From Actinoallomurus spadix (GTDB lineage: Bacteria > Actinomycetota > Actinomycetes > Streptosporangiales > Streptosporangiaceae): 64,000 bases of DNA. Position 1 is the stretch's first letter, and every line of letters starts with the position of its first letter. A program made the position numbers and the translations under genes. Positions 40,458-49,354 of this stretch are shown piece after piece. The notes beneath the pieces were generated by a model. It saw nothing but the letters and a program-made list of their open reading frames with translations, did no database searches and was not told where the DNA came from. The stretch is taken from the NCBI RefSeq assembly GCF_024055725.1, contig NZ_JAMXMX010000019.1, positions 90,560 through 154,559 of the forward strand, read 5' to 3'.

Positions 40458-43394
40458 TCAGCCCCGTGCGGGGACGGTGAGACCGGCGAGGTTCCAGCCG
40501 GTGAGCCCGACCACCGGGGCCGCTCCCCGCAGGTCCGCGACGCGGTACCGCGCGGTCAGCGTCTGGCTCTGCCCCGGCCAGAGCGTGACGTCGTTGTCGC
40601 TCCACTCGATCGGCAGGACCTGGTCGTCACCGCCCAGCGCGCGGCCACCGGACGTGCCCCGGCGCACGTCGGCGCGGGTGAACACCGCGGGCACCGGCTT
40701 CGAACCGACGTTGCGGATGGTCACCGTGGTGGTCGCCTCCCCGCCGTTCCGGCGCGTCGAGGCGGAGACCCCGATGTTCGCGGCGGGCAGGCTCTGCAGC
40801 CCCGTCAGGTCCGCGTAGCCGCCGGTCTTGAACACCGCGCCGAAGCCCTGGCCGAGCGTCTTGGACCAGTCGACCTGGTCCGCCTTCGTGGACAGCCAGT
40901 AGACGTTGCGGCTCACCGTCGCGCCCGGCCGCGTCAGCGTCAGCTCCAGGAAGTAGGTACGGGAGATGCCCGCGGGCACCTTCGGCGTCAGCACGGTCCG
41001 TACGTCCTGGCCGGCCAGGGTGGGCACCGCCTGCCGCGCCGTCGCCCGCACCGTGCCGTTCAGGTCGATGAACCGCGCCGTGGCGGTCAGGCCCGGCTGC
41101 CGGGTGCTGGTCAGGTTCGCGACCTTGATCGAGCCGTCGGCGTAGTCGTACATCACGTGCACGGGCTCGCCGGCCTTCTTCGCGCCGAAGTACACGCCAG
41201 GCTGGTCGAGGTCGTAGTTGTACAGGTTCCAGTGCAGCGACGGCCAGGCCTTGTTCAGCATCCAGTAGATGACGCCGGTGCTCGGATTGGCCGGGTCCTT
41301 CGAGTGCCCCAGGTAGGCCTCGAACTGCGCCCGCGTGACCTCGTACCCGCCCATCTGCGCGATGCGCTGGTAGGACGCCATGTCGGACCAGTGGCCGTAC
41401 CGGTTCCACAGCGGGGTGTTGTACTGCCCCATCCGGCCGGTCTTCGTGTAGCTCGTGTACTTCTGGTACACGTGGAAGAGGTCCGGGCCCGTCCCCGGCC
41501 CGTTGGTCGTGCTCAGGTCCCAGATCTTCTTCTGGTCCGCCGGCGTCAGGAACCGGTTGAGCGAGTCCTGGGTCGGCACCGTGTTCCCGGCGCTGGTCTC
41601 GGTGCCGTACGCCCAGGCGCTCCCCTGGTTGGTGTAGGTCGGGTCGCCGGGGTCGACCGTCTCCGGCCCGTTCGCCCACCAGTAGCCCGGCGGGACGTAG
41701 TTGTACGGGCCCTCCTTGGACCCGGAGTAGCCGAGCCTCGGCGACGACTTGTACTCCGCGGCGGCGACCTGCGGCGTCGCCCAGTCGGCCGCCGCGAACG
41801 CCTTGAGGTAGATGGCCTCCTTGGCGGCGTCGGGCGCCTCGTCGCTGCCCTGGTAGAACGTGAAGACGCTCGGGTGGTCGCGCAGCCACCGCGCCACGTG
41901 CGCCGCCTGCACGCCGGCGTTCGCCTTCAGCGCGTCCGGCCACTTGGAGGACGGGTCCTCCCACCGGTCACAGCACTGCCAGCCGGGCATCGCCAGGATG
42001 CCCAGACGGTCCATCTGGGCGAACATGTCGTCGGGCGGCAGGTTCCCCTCGAACCGCAGGGTGTTCAGTCCGAGGTTCCTGACGTAGGAGAGCTGGTCGC
42101 GGATGTTCTGCGGCGAGTAGCGCATGAACATGTCCGGCGACCACCCGCCGCCGCGGATCGCCAGCGGCACGCCGTTGATCACGAACTGCCGCGAGCCGTG
42201 TGAGGCGTGGGTGCCCGCCTTGACCGGCGTCAGGTGCGAGGTGACGGTGCGGATCCCGAAGTCCTCGTCCGCCCGGTCGGAGACCCGGCCGCCGACGTTC
42301 GCGCTCGCGGTCAGGTGGTAGAGCGGCTGCGCGCCGAGCTGGTACGGCCACCAGACGGCGGGGTGCTCCAGGTGCAGCGCCCGGTGGTCCGCGGGGGTCA
42401 GCGTCACGGTACGGGTCGATTTCGCGGGGACGGTCGTGTCCGCGGACACGGCGATCCGCGTCCCGCCGTGGGTGATCACGGCGTCCAGCCGCGCCTTCCG
42501 CGCCGCGTCCGTGTCGTTGCGCAGGCCGGCCTTGACCGTGAGGTCCGAGCTGCCGAGGTTCGCGGCGTTGTGCTGGACGACGTGCACGTCGCGCAGCGCG
42601 ACCGGGCCGGCCTGGGCGAGCTGGGGCGCGAAGCGCAGGCCGGTGTTCTGGTCCGGGGCGGGCGGGTTCCAGTCCAGTGTGCTGTCGGTGAGGTACGTCT
42701 TCGGGGCGTTCTTGGCGATGTCGAGCGCGATGGCGTTCTGGCCGTCCCGGACGTAGGGCGTGATGTCGTACTCGAACCGGCCGTACGCGCCCTGGAGCTG
42801 TGCCCGGTCGGCGACCTTCGTGCCGTTCACCCAGAGGTCCGCGGTGCCGAGCACCCCGTTCATGATCAGTACGGTGCGGCCGTCACGGCGCGGGTGGACG
42901 GTCAGCTGCTCGCGGTACCACCAGTTCGGGGTGAACTGGCCGGTGGGCACCTTGGCCAGGTTGTCGGAGTAGAAGACGTTCGGGTAGCGCCCGTTCTCCA
43001 GCAGGCCCGCCATCAGCGTCTCGGGGCGGCTGATCGGCAGCCAGCCGGTGGTCGCGTAGCCGGGCCGGGAGATCGTCGCGCCCGACGTGCCCGCGACGGC
43101 CGAGGACTGGATCTTCCAGCCGGTGTTCAGGTCGGCGGCGGAGGAGGGGGCGGCGGGGGCCGTGGTCGAGGCCGTGCCGGGCGACGGCGTGGCGGGCGAC
43201 GGCGTGGCGGAGGCCGGTTCGCCGGAGAGGAGGGGGCCGGAGGGAGATGCGCCGGAGAGGGGTGGGCCGGTGAGGGGTGCGCCGGCCTCTTGCCCCGCGC
43301 CCCCGGTGGAGCGGGCGGCCGCCGCCGACGGGGTGGCGACGGCGAGCAGGGCGCATGCCGCCAGGATGATCGGGTGGGACCTCAGCCTGGTCAC
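40458..43394 (-). CDS. secreted GH2 exo-beta-D-glucosaminidase (CsxA-like)
   Basis: A 978-aa exported enzyme: signal peptide about 1-27, low-complexity Ser/Pro/Thr linker to about 85, then GH2 jelly-roll (NTGWKIQSSAV, NWWYREQL, GTADLWVNGTKVAD), Ig-like domain, TIM barrel and C-terminal beta domains. The chitosanase subfamily of GH2 uses Asp as acid/base: GSDEAPD gives Asp518, matching Asp469 of Amycolatopsis CsxA, and TETSAG gives nucleophile Glu599, matching Glu541. It removes GlcN from non-reducing ends of chitosan oligosaccharides. Control by the tandem dyads just upstream is likely. Confidence 0.9.
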   Translation of the reverse strand: MTRLRSHPIILAACALLAVATPSAAAARSTGGAGQEAGAPLTGPPLSGASPSGPLLSGEPASATPSPATPSPGTASTTAPAAPSSAADLNTGWKIQSSAVAGTSGATISRPGYATTGWLPISRPETLMAGLLENGRYPNVFYSDNLAKVPTGQFTPNWWYREQLTVHPRRDGRTVLIMNGVLGTADLWVNGTKVADRAQLQGAYGRFEYDITPYVRDGQNAIALDIAKNAPKTYLTDSTLDWNPPAPDQNTGLRFAPQLAQAGPVALRDVHVVQHNAANLGSSDLTVKAGLRNDTDAARKARLDAVITHGGTRIAVSADTTVPAKSTRTVTLTPADHRALHLEHPAVWWPYQLGAQPLYHLTASANVGGRVSDRADEDFGIRTVTSHLTPVKAGTHASHGSRQFVINGVPLAIRGGGWSPDMFMRYSPQNIRDQLSYVRNLGLNTLRFEGNLPPDDMFAQMDRLGILAMPGWQCCDRWEDPSSKWPDALKANAGVQAAHVARWLRDHPSVFTFYQGSDEAPDAAKEAIYLKAFAAADWATPQVAAAEYKSSPRLGYSGSKEGPYNYVPPGYWWANGPETVDPGDPTYTNQGSAWAYGTETSAGNTVPTQDSLNRFLTPADQKKIWDLSTTNGPGTGPDLFHVYQKYTSYTKTGRMGQYNTPLWNRYGHWSDMASYQRIAQMGGYEVTRAQFEAYLGHSKDPANPSTGVIYWMLNKAWPSLHWNLYNYDLDQPGVYFGAKKAGEPVHVMYDYADGSIKVANLTSTRQPGLTATARFIDLNGTVRATARQAVPTLAGQDVRTVLTPKVPAGISRTYFLELTLTRPGATVSRNVYWLSTKADQVDWSKTLGQGFGAVFKTGGYADLTGLQSLPAANIGVSASTRRNGGEATTTVTIRNVGSKPVPAVFTRADVRRGTSGGRALGGDDQVLPIEWSDNDVTLWPGQSQTLTARYRVADLRGAAPVVGLTGWNLAGLTVPARG

Positions 43395-43450
43395 GGCGCC
43401 TCCTGAAGATCGTCGGATCGCATCCGGTGCGCGTCCCGTGCGTGATGATC

Positions 43451-43487
43451 GTTAATCACATTAACATTTATTGTTAAGAACATTAAC
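43451..43487. promoter_or_regulatory. two tandem 15-bp operator-like dyads
   Basis: GTTAATCACATTAAC (43451-43465) and GTTAAGAACATTAAC (43473-43487) share the form GTTAAN-N3-ATTAAC and lie 22 bp apart centre to centre, 57 nt before the glucosaminidase start. Very AT-rich for this genome. Probably the binding site of a sugar-responsive repressor. Confidence 0.65.
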
Positions 43488-43778
43488 GACGGCCGGAAGT
43501 GGACAGTGGCCGTCGCGCGGACCGGGCGGACGGCCCGGTCGCCGGCGCTGCGGGTAGCGGTCCTGACGTGGGGCGAAACCCTGCGGTCGAGGTCCGCGCC
43601 GTCGCGCGCCTGGAGTTCACGGCGGCGGTGGGAGCCGGCTCCGGAGCGCCGCCGCGGTTTCTGCCAGCGTACCCGTGAGGGGCGGCCGGCCCGATGCCCG
43701 GACCTGCGAGGCGTCCGCAATGAACGGCCATGAAAAGGCCTTTCCCGGTCCTGTCCCCGGGGTTACCTTCGCTCGGCA

Positions 43779-43792
43779 TGGGAGCGCTCCCA
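43779..43792 (+). promoter_or_regulatory. CebR box
   Basis: TGGGAGCGCTCCCA, the exact 14-bp palindrome known as the target of the cellobiose/cellotriose-responsive repressor CebR in Streptomyces and Thermobifida. It lies 34 nt ahead of the chosen cellulase start, which rules out the longer upstream start. Confidence 0.9.
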
Positions 43793-43825
43793 CTCTACTC
43801 CCGCAAAGCCGCCATGGAGCCGTCA

Positions 43826-45307
43826 ATGCGACCTCGACGCGCGATCTCCTATCTCCTGGCCCTCCTGCTGAGCGTCTGCGGGGCCGGCCTCGTCACCGGC
43901 ACGGGCACGGGCACGGCGCACGCCGCCGTCGCCTGCGATGTCACCTACGCGAAGAACGACTGGGGGTCGGGCTTCAGCGCCACCATCACCCTCAAGAACC
44001 TCGGTGACGCGCTCAGCGGATGGACGCTCAGCTACGCCTACACGGGTGAGCAGAAGCTGACCCAGGGCTGGAGCGGCACGTGGTCGCAGAGCGGTAAGAC
44101 CATCACGGTCACCAGCGCGAGCTGGAACGGCGCGCTGGCGAGCGGCGCCACCGCCCAGATCGGCGCCAACTTCACCTACACCGGCACGAACACCGACCCG
44201 ACGTCCTTCTCGCTCAACGGAACCGTGTGCAACGGCTCCGGCGGTGGCGGTGGCGGTGGCGGTGGTGAGGGTGGTGGGGGTGGTGGGACGACCGGGCCCG
44301 CGCCCGCGCTGCACGTCTCCGGGAACAGGCTCGTCACCGCGAGCGGCGCGACCGTACGCCTCCGCGGGGCGAACCGCTCCGGCGGCGAGTTCATGTGCGT
44401 CCAGGGCCGGGGGATCTGGGACGGGCCGGTCGACGACGCGTCGATCGACGCCATGGTCGCGTGGAAGATCAAGGCGGTCCGCATCCCGCTGAACGAGGAG
44501 TGCTGGCTCGGCCTGAGCAACATCGACGCGCGGTACGGCGGCACGGCGTACCAGACCGAGGTCAAGGCGTTCGTGTCACGGCTCGAGGCGCACGGCGTCA
44601 CCCCGATCGTCGAGATGCACTGGAACCACGGCACCTACACCGGTCCCTCGTCCGGTTGCTCGGACGTCCACGCGACCTGCCAGAAGCCGATGCCGGACGC
44701 CCAGTACGCGCCGTCGTTCTGGACGGGCGTCGCGAACGCCTTCAAGGGCGACGACGCGGTGGTCCTCGACCTGTTCAACGAGCCGTACCCCGAGCGCGCG
44801 ACCGGCAGTGAGGCCTCCGGCTGGACCTGCTGGCGGGACGGCGGGACCTGCGCCGGCATCCCCTACCAGGTGGCCGGTTTCCAGAGCCTCGTGAACGCCG
44901 TACGCGCGACCGGCGCCACCAACGTGATCCTCGTCGGCGGGCTGGCGTACTCCAACGACCTGACGCAGTGGCTGCAGTACCGGCCGGCCGATCCGAAGAA
45001 CAACCTCGCCGCGTTCGCGCACATCTACAACTTCAACACCTGCGCGAACACGTCCTGCTATGACGGTCAGCTCGCCCCGGTCGCGGCGCAGGTGCCGCTG
45101 ACGCTCAGTGAGATCGGTGAGAACGACTGCTCGCACGACTTCATCGACACCCTCATGAGCTGGGCCGACACGCACGCCGTCGGCTACCTGGGGTGGACGT
45201 GGAACACCTGGGACTGCGGCAGCGGCCCGTCACTGATCAGTTCCTACGACGGCACCCCCACGTCGTACGGCATCGGCCTCCGGGACCACCTGGTCGCCAC
45301 CGGCTGA
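43826..45307 (+). CDS. secreted endoglucanase, CBM2-GH5
   Basis: A 493-aa cellulase. The signal peptide is about 1-34 (AHAA cleavage region). CBM2 spans about 35-138, with the Cys pair and exposed Trp residues (NDWGSGF, GWTLSYAY, TQGWSGTWSQ). A Gly-rich linker is about 140-160. The GH5 catalytic domain spans about 165-490 with acid/base Glu319 (LFNEPY) and nucleophile Glu429 (LSEIGEND). It cuts internal beta-1,4 bonds in cellulose. The start at ATG 43826 has GGAG 6 nt upstream and keeps the CebR box outside the gene. Confidence 0.93.
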   Translation: MRPRRAISYLLALLLSVCGAGLVTGTGTGTAHAAVACDVTYAKNDWGSGFSATITLKNLGDALSGWTLSYAYTGEQKLTQGWSGTWSQSGKTITVTSASWNGALASGATAQIGANFTYTGTNTDPTSFSLNGTVCNGSGGGGGGGGGEGGGGGGTTGPAPALHVSGNRLVTASGATVRLRGANRSGGEFMCVQGRGIWDGPVDDASIDAMVAWKIKAVRIPLNEECWLGLSNIDARYGGTAYQTEVKAFVSRLEAHGVTPIVEMHWNHGTYTGPSSGCSDVHATCQKPMPDAQYAPSFWTGVANAFKGDDAVVLDLFNEPYPERATGSEASGWTCWRDGGTCAGIPYQVAGFQSLVNAVRATGATNVILVGGLAYSNDLTQWLQYRPADPKNNLAAFAHIYNFNTCANTSCYDGQLAPVAAQVPLTLSEIGENDCSHDFIDTLMSWADTHAVGYLGWTWNTWDCGSGPSLISSYDGTPTSYGIGLRDHLVATG

Positions 45308-45355
45308 GGCCGGAGCCCGCCCCCGCGCGGGTCGTGCCGGGCCCAGAGAAAGCCG

Positions 45356-45395
45356 GCCCGCGCGCCCGGAGCCCCGCCGTTCCGGGCGCGCGGGC
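45356..45395. terminator. strong two-way terminator hairpin
   Basis: Perfect 15-bp stem (45356-45370 with 45381-45395) and a 10-nt loop, between the convergent cellulase and NmrA-like genes. Confidence 0.8.
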
Positions 45396-45429
45396 GGCCG
45401 GTCCGCCGAACCCGGCGGCGGCCGTCCGG

Positions 45430-46284
45430 TCAGCCGGCGAGCACCGCGGCGACGGTGTCGGCGATCGGCGTGGTCGGCCGGCCGATGAGCGCCTTCAAGT
45501 CGCCCGGCGTGTCGGCCAGCGCTCCGGCCTTGACGCCGCGGTCGACGTCGACGAGCACGTCGGCGAACGCGTCGGGCACGCCGGCTGCGATAAGGGCGGC
45601 GCGGTGCTCCTCGGGCGGCAGGTCGCGGTACACGATCTCCTTGCCGGAGGCCCGGGAGATCTCACCCGCGAGGTCCGGCAGGCTCCACGCGACGTCCCCG
45701 GCGAGCTCGTAGATCCGGTTCTCGTGGCCGGCCCCCGTGAGCACGGCCACGGCCGCGGCGGCGTAGTCCGCCCGGCCGGCACTGCCGATCCGCCCGTCCC
45801 CGGAGCCGCCGATGACGGCGCCGGTCGCGACGGCCTGCGTGATCGCCGGGGCGTACACCTCGTTGTACCAGTTGTTACGCAGGAGGGTGTAGGTCAGTCC
45901 CGTCTCGCGGATGATCTCCTCGGTCGCCTTGTGCTCGGCGGCCAGGCCGAGGACCGACGTGTCCGCGTGCGGCGCGCTCGTGTAGACGAGGTGCGGGACG
46001 CCCGCCCCCTGGGCGGCCTGGACCGCCGCGGCGTGCTGGGGGACGCGCCGCCCGACCTCGCTGCCGGAGATGAGCAGCAGCCTGGTCCCTCCCTCGAACG
46101 CCGGGCGCAGTGTCTCGGGACGGTCGTAGTCGGCCTCCCGCACCTGGACGCCGCGCGCGGCTAGGTCGGCGGCCTTGTCGGGGCTGCGCACGGCGGCCAC
46201 CACCTGGTCCGCGGGCACCTTCTCCAGCAGCCCGTCGATCACCAGACGGCCGAGCTGTCCGGTGGCGCCGGTAACGATGATCAC
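45430..46284 (-). CDS. NmrA-like NAD(P)H:quinone oxidoreductase (QorB/QOR2-like)
   Basis: A 284-aa atypical SDR. The Rossmann motif is VTGATGQLGR at the N-terminus. The LLLISGSEVGRR, YTSAPHADTS and LRNNWYNEVY segments are typical of the QOR2/azoreductase-like NmrA group. Start is GTG 46284 with GGGAG 6 nt upstream. Divergent from an HxlR regulator, an arrangement seen for quinone-responsive HxlR/QorR pairs, so control by that regulator is likely. Confidence 0.87.
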   Translation of the reverse strand: MIIVTGATGQLGRLVIDGLLEKVPADQVVAAVRSPDKAADLAARGVQVREADYDRPETLRPAFEGGTRLLLISGSEVGRRVPQHAAAVQAAQGAGVPHLVYTSAPHADTSVLGLAAEHKATEEIIRETGLTYTLLRNNWYNEVYAPAITQAVATGAVIGGSGDGRIGSAGRADYAAAAVAVLTGAGHENRIYELAGDVAWSLPDLAGEISRASGKEIVYRDLPPEEHRAALIAAGVPDAFADVLVDVDRGVKAGALADTPGDLKALIGRPTTPIADTVAAVLAG

Positions 46285-46350
46285 ATTTATCTCCCGCGTC
46301 CGAGGAACCTCGGCGGCCACGCCGCGAGGTGAGCACTCCCCAAGACCGTA

Positions 46351-46388
46351 GTACTAACTTTTCCACAGTGCAATCTCAGAGTGAGTAC
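46351..46388. promoter_or_regulatory. candidate HxlR operator in the divergent promoter
   Basis: GTACTAAC (46351-46358) and GTGAGTAC (46381-46388) are near-inverted half sites 22 nt apart. HxlR proteins commonly bind GTAC-containing dyads in such divergent gaps. Spacing is unusually wide, so this is tentative. Confidence 0.4.
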
Positions 46389-46417
46389 CCAACTAAAGAG
46401 CAGTGCGGTGGAGAAGT

Positions 46418-46873
46418 ATGCTGAGCGCCATGGACAGCCGCCCGACCAACGGATCGCCGACCCCGTCCCGCGACGGCGGCGGAGCGGCCGACGACGCCTA
46501 CGGCGACGTCGTCTACGACGTGTTCGCCGTCCGATGCACCTCCCGTGAGGCGCTCGGGCACATCACCGGGCGCTGGGGGATCCTCGCGCTGGGCGCCTTG
46601 AGCGAGGGCACCTACCGGTTCAACGCGCTGCGCCGACGGGTCGACGGAGTGAGCGAGAAGATGCTCGCGCAGACCCTTCAGGCCCTCGAACGTGACGGCT
46701 TCGTGCTCAGGAAGGCCGAGCCGACCATCCCGCCGCGCGTCGAGTACAGCCTCACCCCGCTCGGCCGCGAGGCCGCCGAGCGGCTCTGGGACGTCATCAA
46801 GTGGCTGGAGGCCCGCATGCCCGAGGTCACGGCGGCCCAGGCCCGTTACGACGAGGAGAGGTCGGCCGGCTGA
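46418..46873 (+). CDS. HxlR-family regulator
   Basis: A 151-aa winged-helix protein. An N-terminal extension of about 35 residues precedes the HxlR domain: Cys in VRCTSREALGHITGRWGILALGAL, then FNALRRRVDGVSEKMLAQTLQALERDGFVLR and the wing PPRVEYSLTPLGREA. The Cys at the start of the domain is the redox-sensing position in QorR-type members. ATG 46418 is preferred because GGAG precedes it; ATG 46430 is possible. Confidence 0.85.
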   Translation: MLSAMDSRPTNGSPTPSRDGGGAADDAYGDVVYDVFAVRCTSREALGHITGRWGILALGALSEGTYRFNALRRRVDGVSEKMLAQTLQALERDGFVLRKAEPTIPPRVEYSLTPLGREAAERLWDVIKWLEARMPEVTAAQARYDEERSAG

Positions 46874-46892
46874 AGGAGCCGGACCGCGCTCC

Positions 46893-47399
46893 TCACCGGG
46901 TGATGGCGGGTACCAGGCGGTAGTCGCGCTGGAAGACGAGGTTGTGCAGGTCGGCCGCCGCGATGGCGCGCAGGGTGGGTACCTCCGCGGCGGCCTGCTG
47001 GTCGGTGAAGACGTTGAGCGGCCACTCGCCCACCGTCGCGCCGCGCAGGTGCGGATGGTGGAAATTCCGCTCGAAGTGCGCCTCCAGCGTGATCGGCCGG
47101 ACGCCCGCCGCCCGCTGCTCCGGCCACGACAGGGTCCAGGACGCGGCCAGGCCCCCGTCCTCGGTCCGGCACAGCCCGGTCTCGTCGACGCGGCCCGTCC
47201 CCTTGAGGAGACCCTGGTCGATCTCGGCCAGGACCCGCTTGGCGTACGGGGCGAGCAGCACGACCGTGTCGGCGAACCGCTCCTCCTTGTCCGCCCGTGC
47301 CTCCACGCCGCCGTGGGTGCCGTCCCGCAGGTCCTCGAAGTGGCGCCGCAGGGCCGGCAGCGCCGGGTTGTCCCCGTACGCGGTCGATGGTCCGCTCAT
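46893..47399 (-). CDS. conserved protein of unknown function
   Basis: A 168-aa soluble protein with an N-terminal ALPALRRHFEDLRDGTHGG stretch, a helical DTVVLLAPYAKRVLAEIDQGLL part, and a beta-rich C-terminal half (LEAHFERNFHHPHLRG). The His-rich stretch is notable. Convergent with the HxlR gene. No family recognised. Confidence 0.6.
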   Translation of the reverse strand: MSGPSTAYGDNPALPALRRHFEDLRDGTHGGVEARADKEERFADTVVLLAPYAKRVLAEIDQGLLKGTGRVDETGLCRTEDGGLAASWTLSWPEQRAAGVRPITLEAHFERNFHHPHLRGATVGEWPLNVFTDQQAAAEVPTLRAIAAADLHNLVFQRDYRLVPAITR

Positions 47400-47497
47400 A
47401 CGTTCATTCTGCGCCGCGACGCCCCGCGCGGGCGTCGCGGCGCAGGCGCGGCGAGTAGCCCGGCCGGCGGGCTCTGGGCCGGCAGGCGCGCTCCGGG

Positions 47498-49144
47498 TCA
47501 GGACGTGGCGGCGAGTGTGGCGTTGACCAGGTCGCGGGCCTCCTCCTGGACGCGGGCCAGGTGGTCCGGGCCCTGGAAGGACTCGGCGTAGATCTTGTAC
47601 ACGTCCTCGGTGCCGGACGGCCGCGCGGCGAACCAGGCGTTCTCGGTGCAGACCTTCACGCCGCCGAGCGGCGCCCCGTTGCCGGGCGCCTCGGTGAGCA
47701 CCGCGGTGATCGGTTCTCCGGCGAGCGTGCCGGCGGTGATCTGCTCGGCGGACAGCTTCTTGAGGACCGCCTTCTCCTCGCGGGACGCCGGGGCGTCGAC
47801 GCGCGCGTACGCGGGGTCGCCGTACCGCGTGACCAGGTCGGCGTAGTTCTCGCTGGGGGAGCGGCCGGTGACCGCGGTGATCTCCGAGGCCAGTAGGGCG
47901 AGGAGGATCCCGTCCTTGTCGGTGGTCCACACCGAGCCGTCGCGGCGCAGGAACGAGGCTCCCGCGCTCTCCTCGCCGCCGAACCCGAGCGAGCCGTCCA
48001 GCAGGCCGGGCACGAACCACTTGAATCCGACGGGCACCTCGACGAGGCGGCGGCCCAGCCCGGCGGCGACCCTGTCGATCATGCTGCTGCTGACGAGCGT
48101 CTTGCCGACGCCCGCGTCGCCGGGCCAGTCGGGCCGGTGGGCGTACAGGTAGGAGATGGCGGCCGCGAGGAAGTGGTTGGGGTTCATCAGGCCGCCGTCC
48201 GGCGTGACGATGCCGTGCCGGTCGGCGTCCGCGTCGTTGCCCGTGGAGACCGCGAACTCGTCCTTGCGGGCGATGAGCGAGGCCATCGCGTACGGCGAGG
48301 AACAGTCCATCCGGATCTTGCCGTCCCAGTCCAGCGTCATGAACCGCCAGGTCGGATCGGTATGCGGGTTCACGACCGTGAGGTCGAGCCGGTGACGGTC
48401 GGCGATCTCACCCCAGTACGCCACGCTGGCGCCCCCGAGCGGGTCCGCCCCGATCCGCACCCCGGCCTCGCGGACGGCGTCCAGGTCGAGGACGGAGGGC
48501 AGGTCGTCCACGTACGCGCCGAGGAAGTCGTAGCGGCCGGTCGTCTCCGCCGCGAGCGCGCGGGCGTACGGGATGCGCCTGACCTCCTTGAGGTCCTCGG
48601 AGATCAGCGCGTTCGCCCGGTCCTGGATCCACGAAGTGGCGTCGGTGTCGGCCGGGCCGCCGGAGGGCGGGTTGTACTTGAAGCCGCCGTCGGCCGGGGG
48701 GTTGTGCGAGGGCGTCACTACGACGCCGTCCGCGAGACCCGACTCGCGACCGCGGTTGTAGGTCAGGATGGCGTGCGAGACGGCCGGCGTCGGCGTGTAG
48801 CCGTCCCGGCTGTCGATCAGTACCCGTACGCCGTTGGCGGCGAAGACCTCCAGCGCCGACACGCGCGCGGGCTCCGACAGGGCGTGCGTGTCGATGCCCA
48901 GGAACAGTGGCCCGTCGACTCCCTGGGCCGCGCGGTACTCACAGATGGCCTGGCTGGTGGCGAGGATGTGCGCCTCGTTGAACGCGGTGTTCGACGCCGA
49001 TCCGCGGTGCCCCGACGTGCCGAAGGCCACCCGCTGCTCGACCCGCGCGGGGTCGGGCCGGTACGCGTAGTACGCCGTCACCAGCCGTGCGACGTCCACC
49101 AGGTCTTCGGGCTGCGCGGGCCGCCCCGCACGCTCATGCGCCAT
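47498..49144 (-). CDS. pgm: phosphoglucomutase (alpha-D-glucose phosphate-specific)
   Basis: A 548-aa alpha-phosphohexomutase that interconverts glucose 1-phosphate and 6-phosphate. Phosphoserine Ser44 is in GTSGHRGS. The metal-binding loop is TGNDADRHG, the sugar-binding loop [10 protein letters not shown], and the phosphate-binding loop near the end [11 protein letters not shown]. Length matches the Pgm group. It links glucose from the polysaccharide and alpha-glucoside systems in this window to sugar nucleotides. Confidence 0.95.
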   Translation of the reverse strand: MAHERAGRPAQPEDLVDVARLVTAYYAYRPDPARVEQRVAFGTSGHRGSASNTAFNEAHILATSQAICEYRAAQGVDGPLFLGIDTHALSEPARVSALEVFAANGVRVLIDSRDGYTPTPAVSHAILTYNRGRESGLADGVVVTPSHNPPADGGFKYNPPSGGPADTDATSWIQDRANALISEDLKEVRRIPYARALAAETTGRYDFLGAYVDDLPSVLDLDAVREAGVRIGADPLGGASVAYWGEIADRHRLDLTVVNPHTDPTWRFMTLDWDGKIRMDCSSPYAMASLIARKDEFAVSTGNDADADRHGIVTPDGGLMNPNHFLAAAISYLYAHRPDWPGDAGVGKTLVSSSMIDRVAAGLGRRLVEVPVGFKWFVPGLLDGSLGFGGEESAGASFLRRDGSVWTTDKDGILLALLASEITAVTGRSPSENYADLVTRYGDPAYARVDAPASREEKAVLKKLSAEQITAGTLAGEPITAVLTEAPGNGAPLGGVKVCTENAWFAARPSGTEDVYKIYAESFQGPDHLARVQEEARDLVNATLAATS

Positions 49145-49276
49145 CGGATGCTCCTTCGGCCCTCACGGGCCGTCGACGTTCGGTGTCCTGCGTCCGTCCC
49201 AGCGCGAGGGACGTCCGGTTTTCCTAAGTCTGTCCCAGTGGGAGGAAGGTATTCGACGCGCCCTGCGGGAACCGGT

Positions 49277-49354
49277 CCCCGCCGGGTCCGGGTCAGGCCC
49301 GGACCCGGCGGGGACGGGTCAGGCCCGGACCCGGCGGGGACGGGTCAGGCCCGG
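49277..49354. terminator. 16-bp terminator hairpin with a duplicated arm
   Basis: CCCCGCCGGGTCCGGG (49277-49292) pairs perfectly with 49298-49313. A 26-bp unit starting GGTCAGGCCCGG is repeated at 49291-49316 and 49317-49342, and a third partial copy (49343-49354) contains the stop codon of the antiporter gene. Confidence 0.8.
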
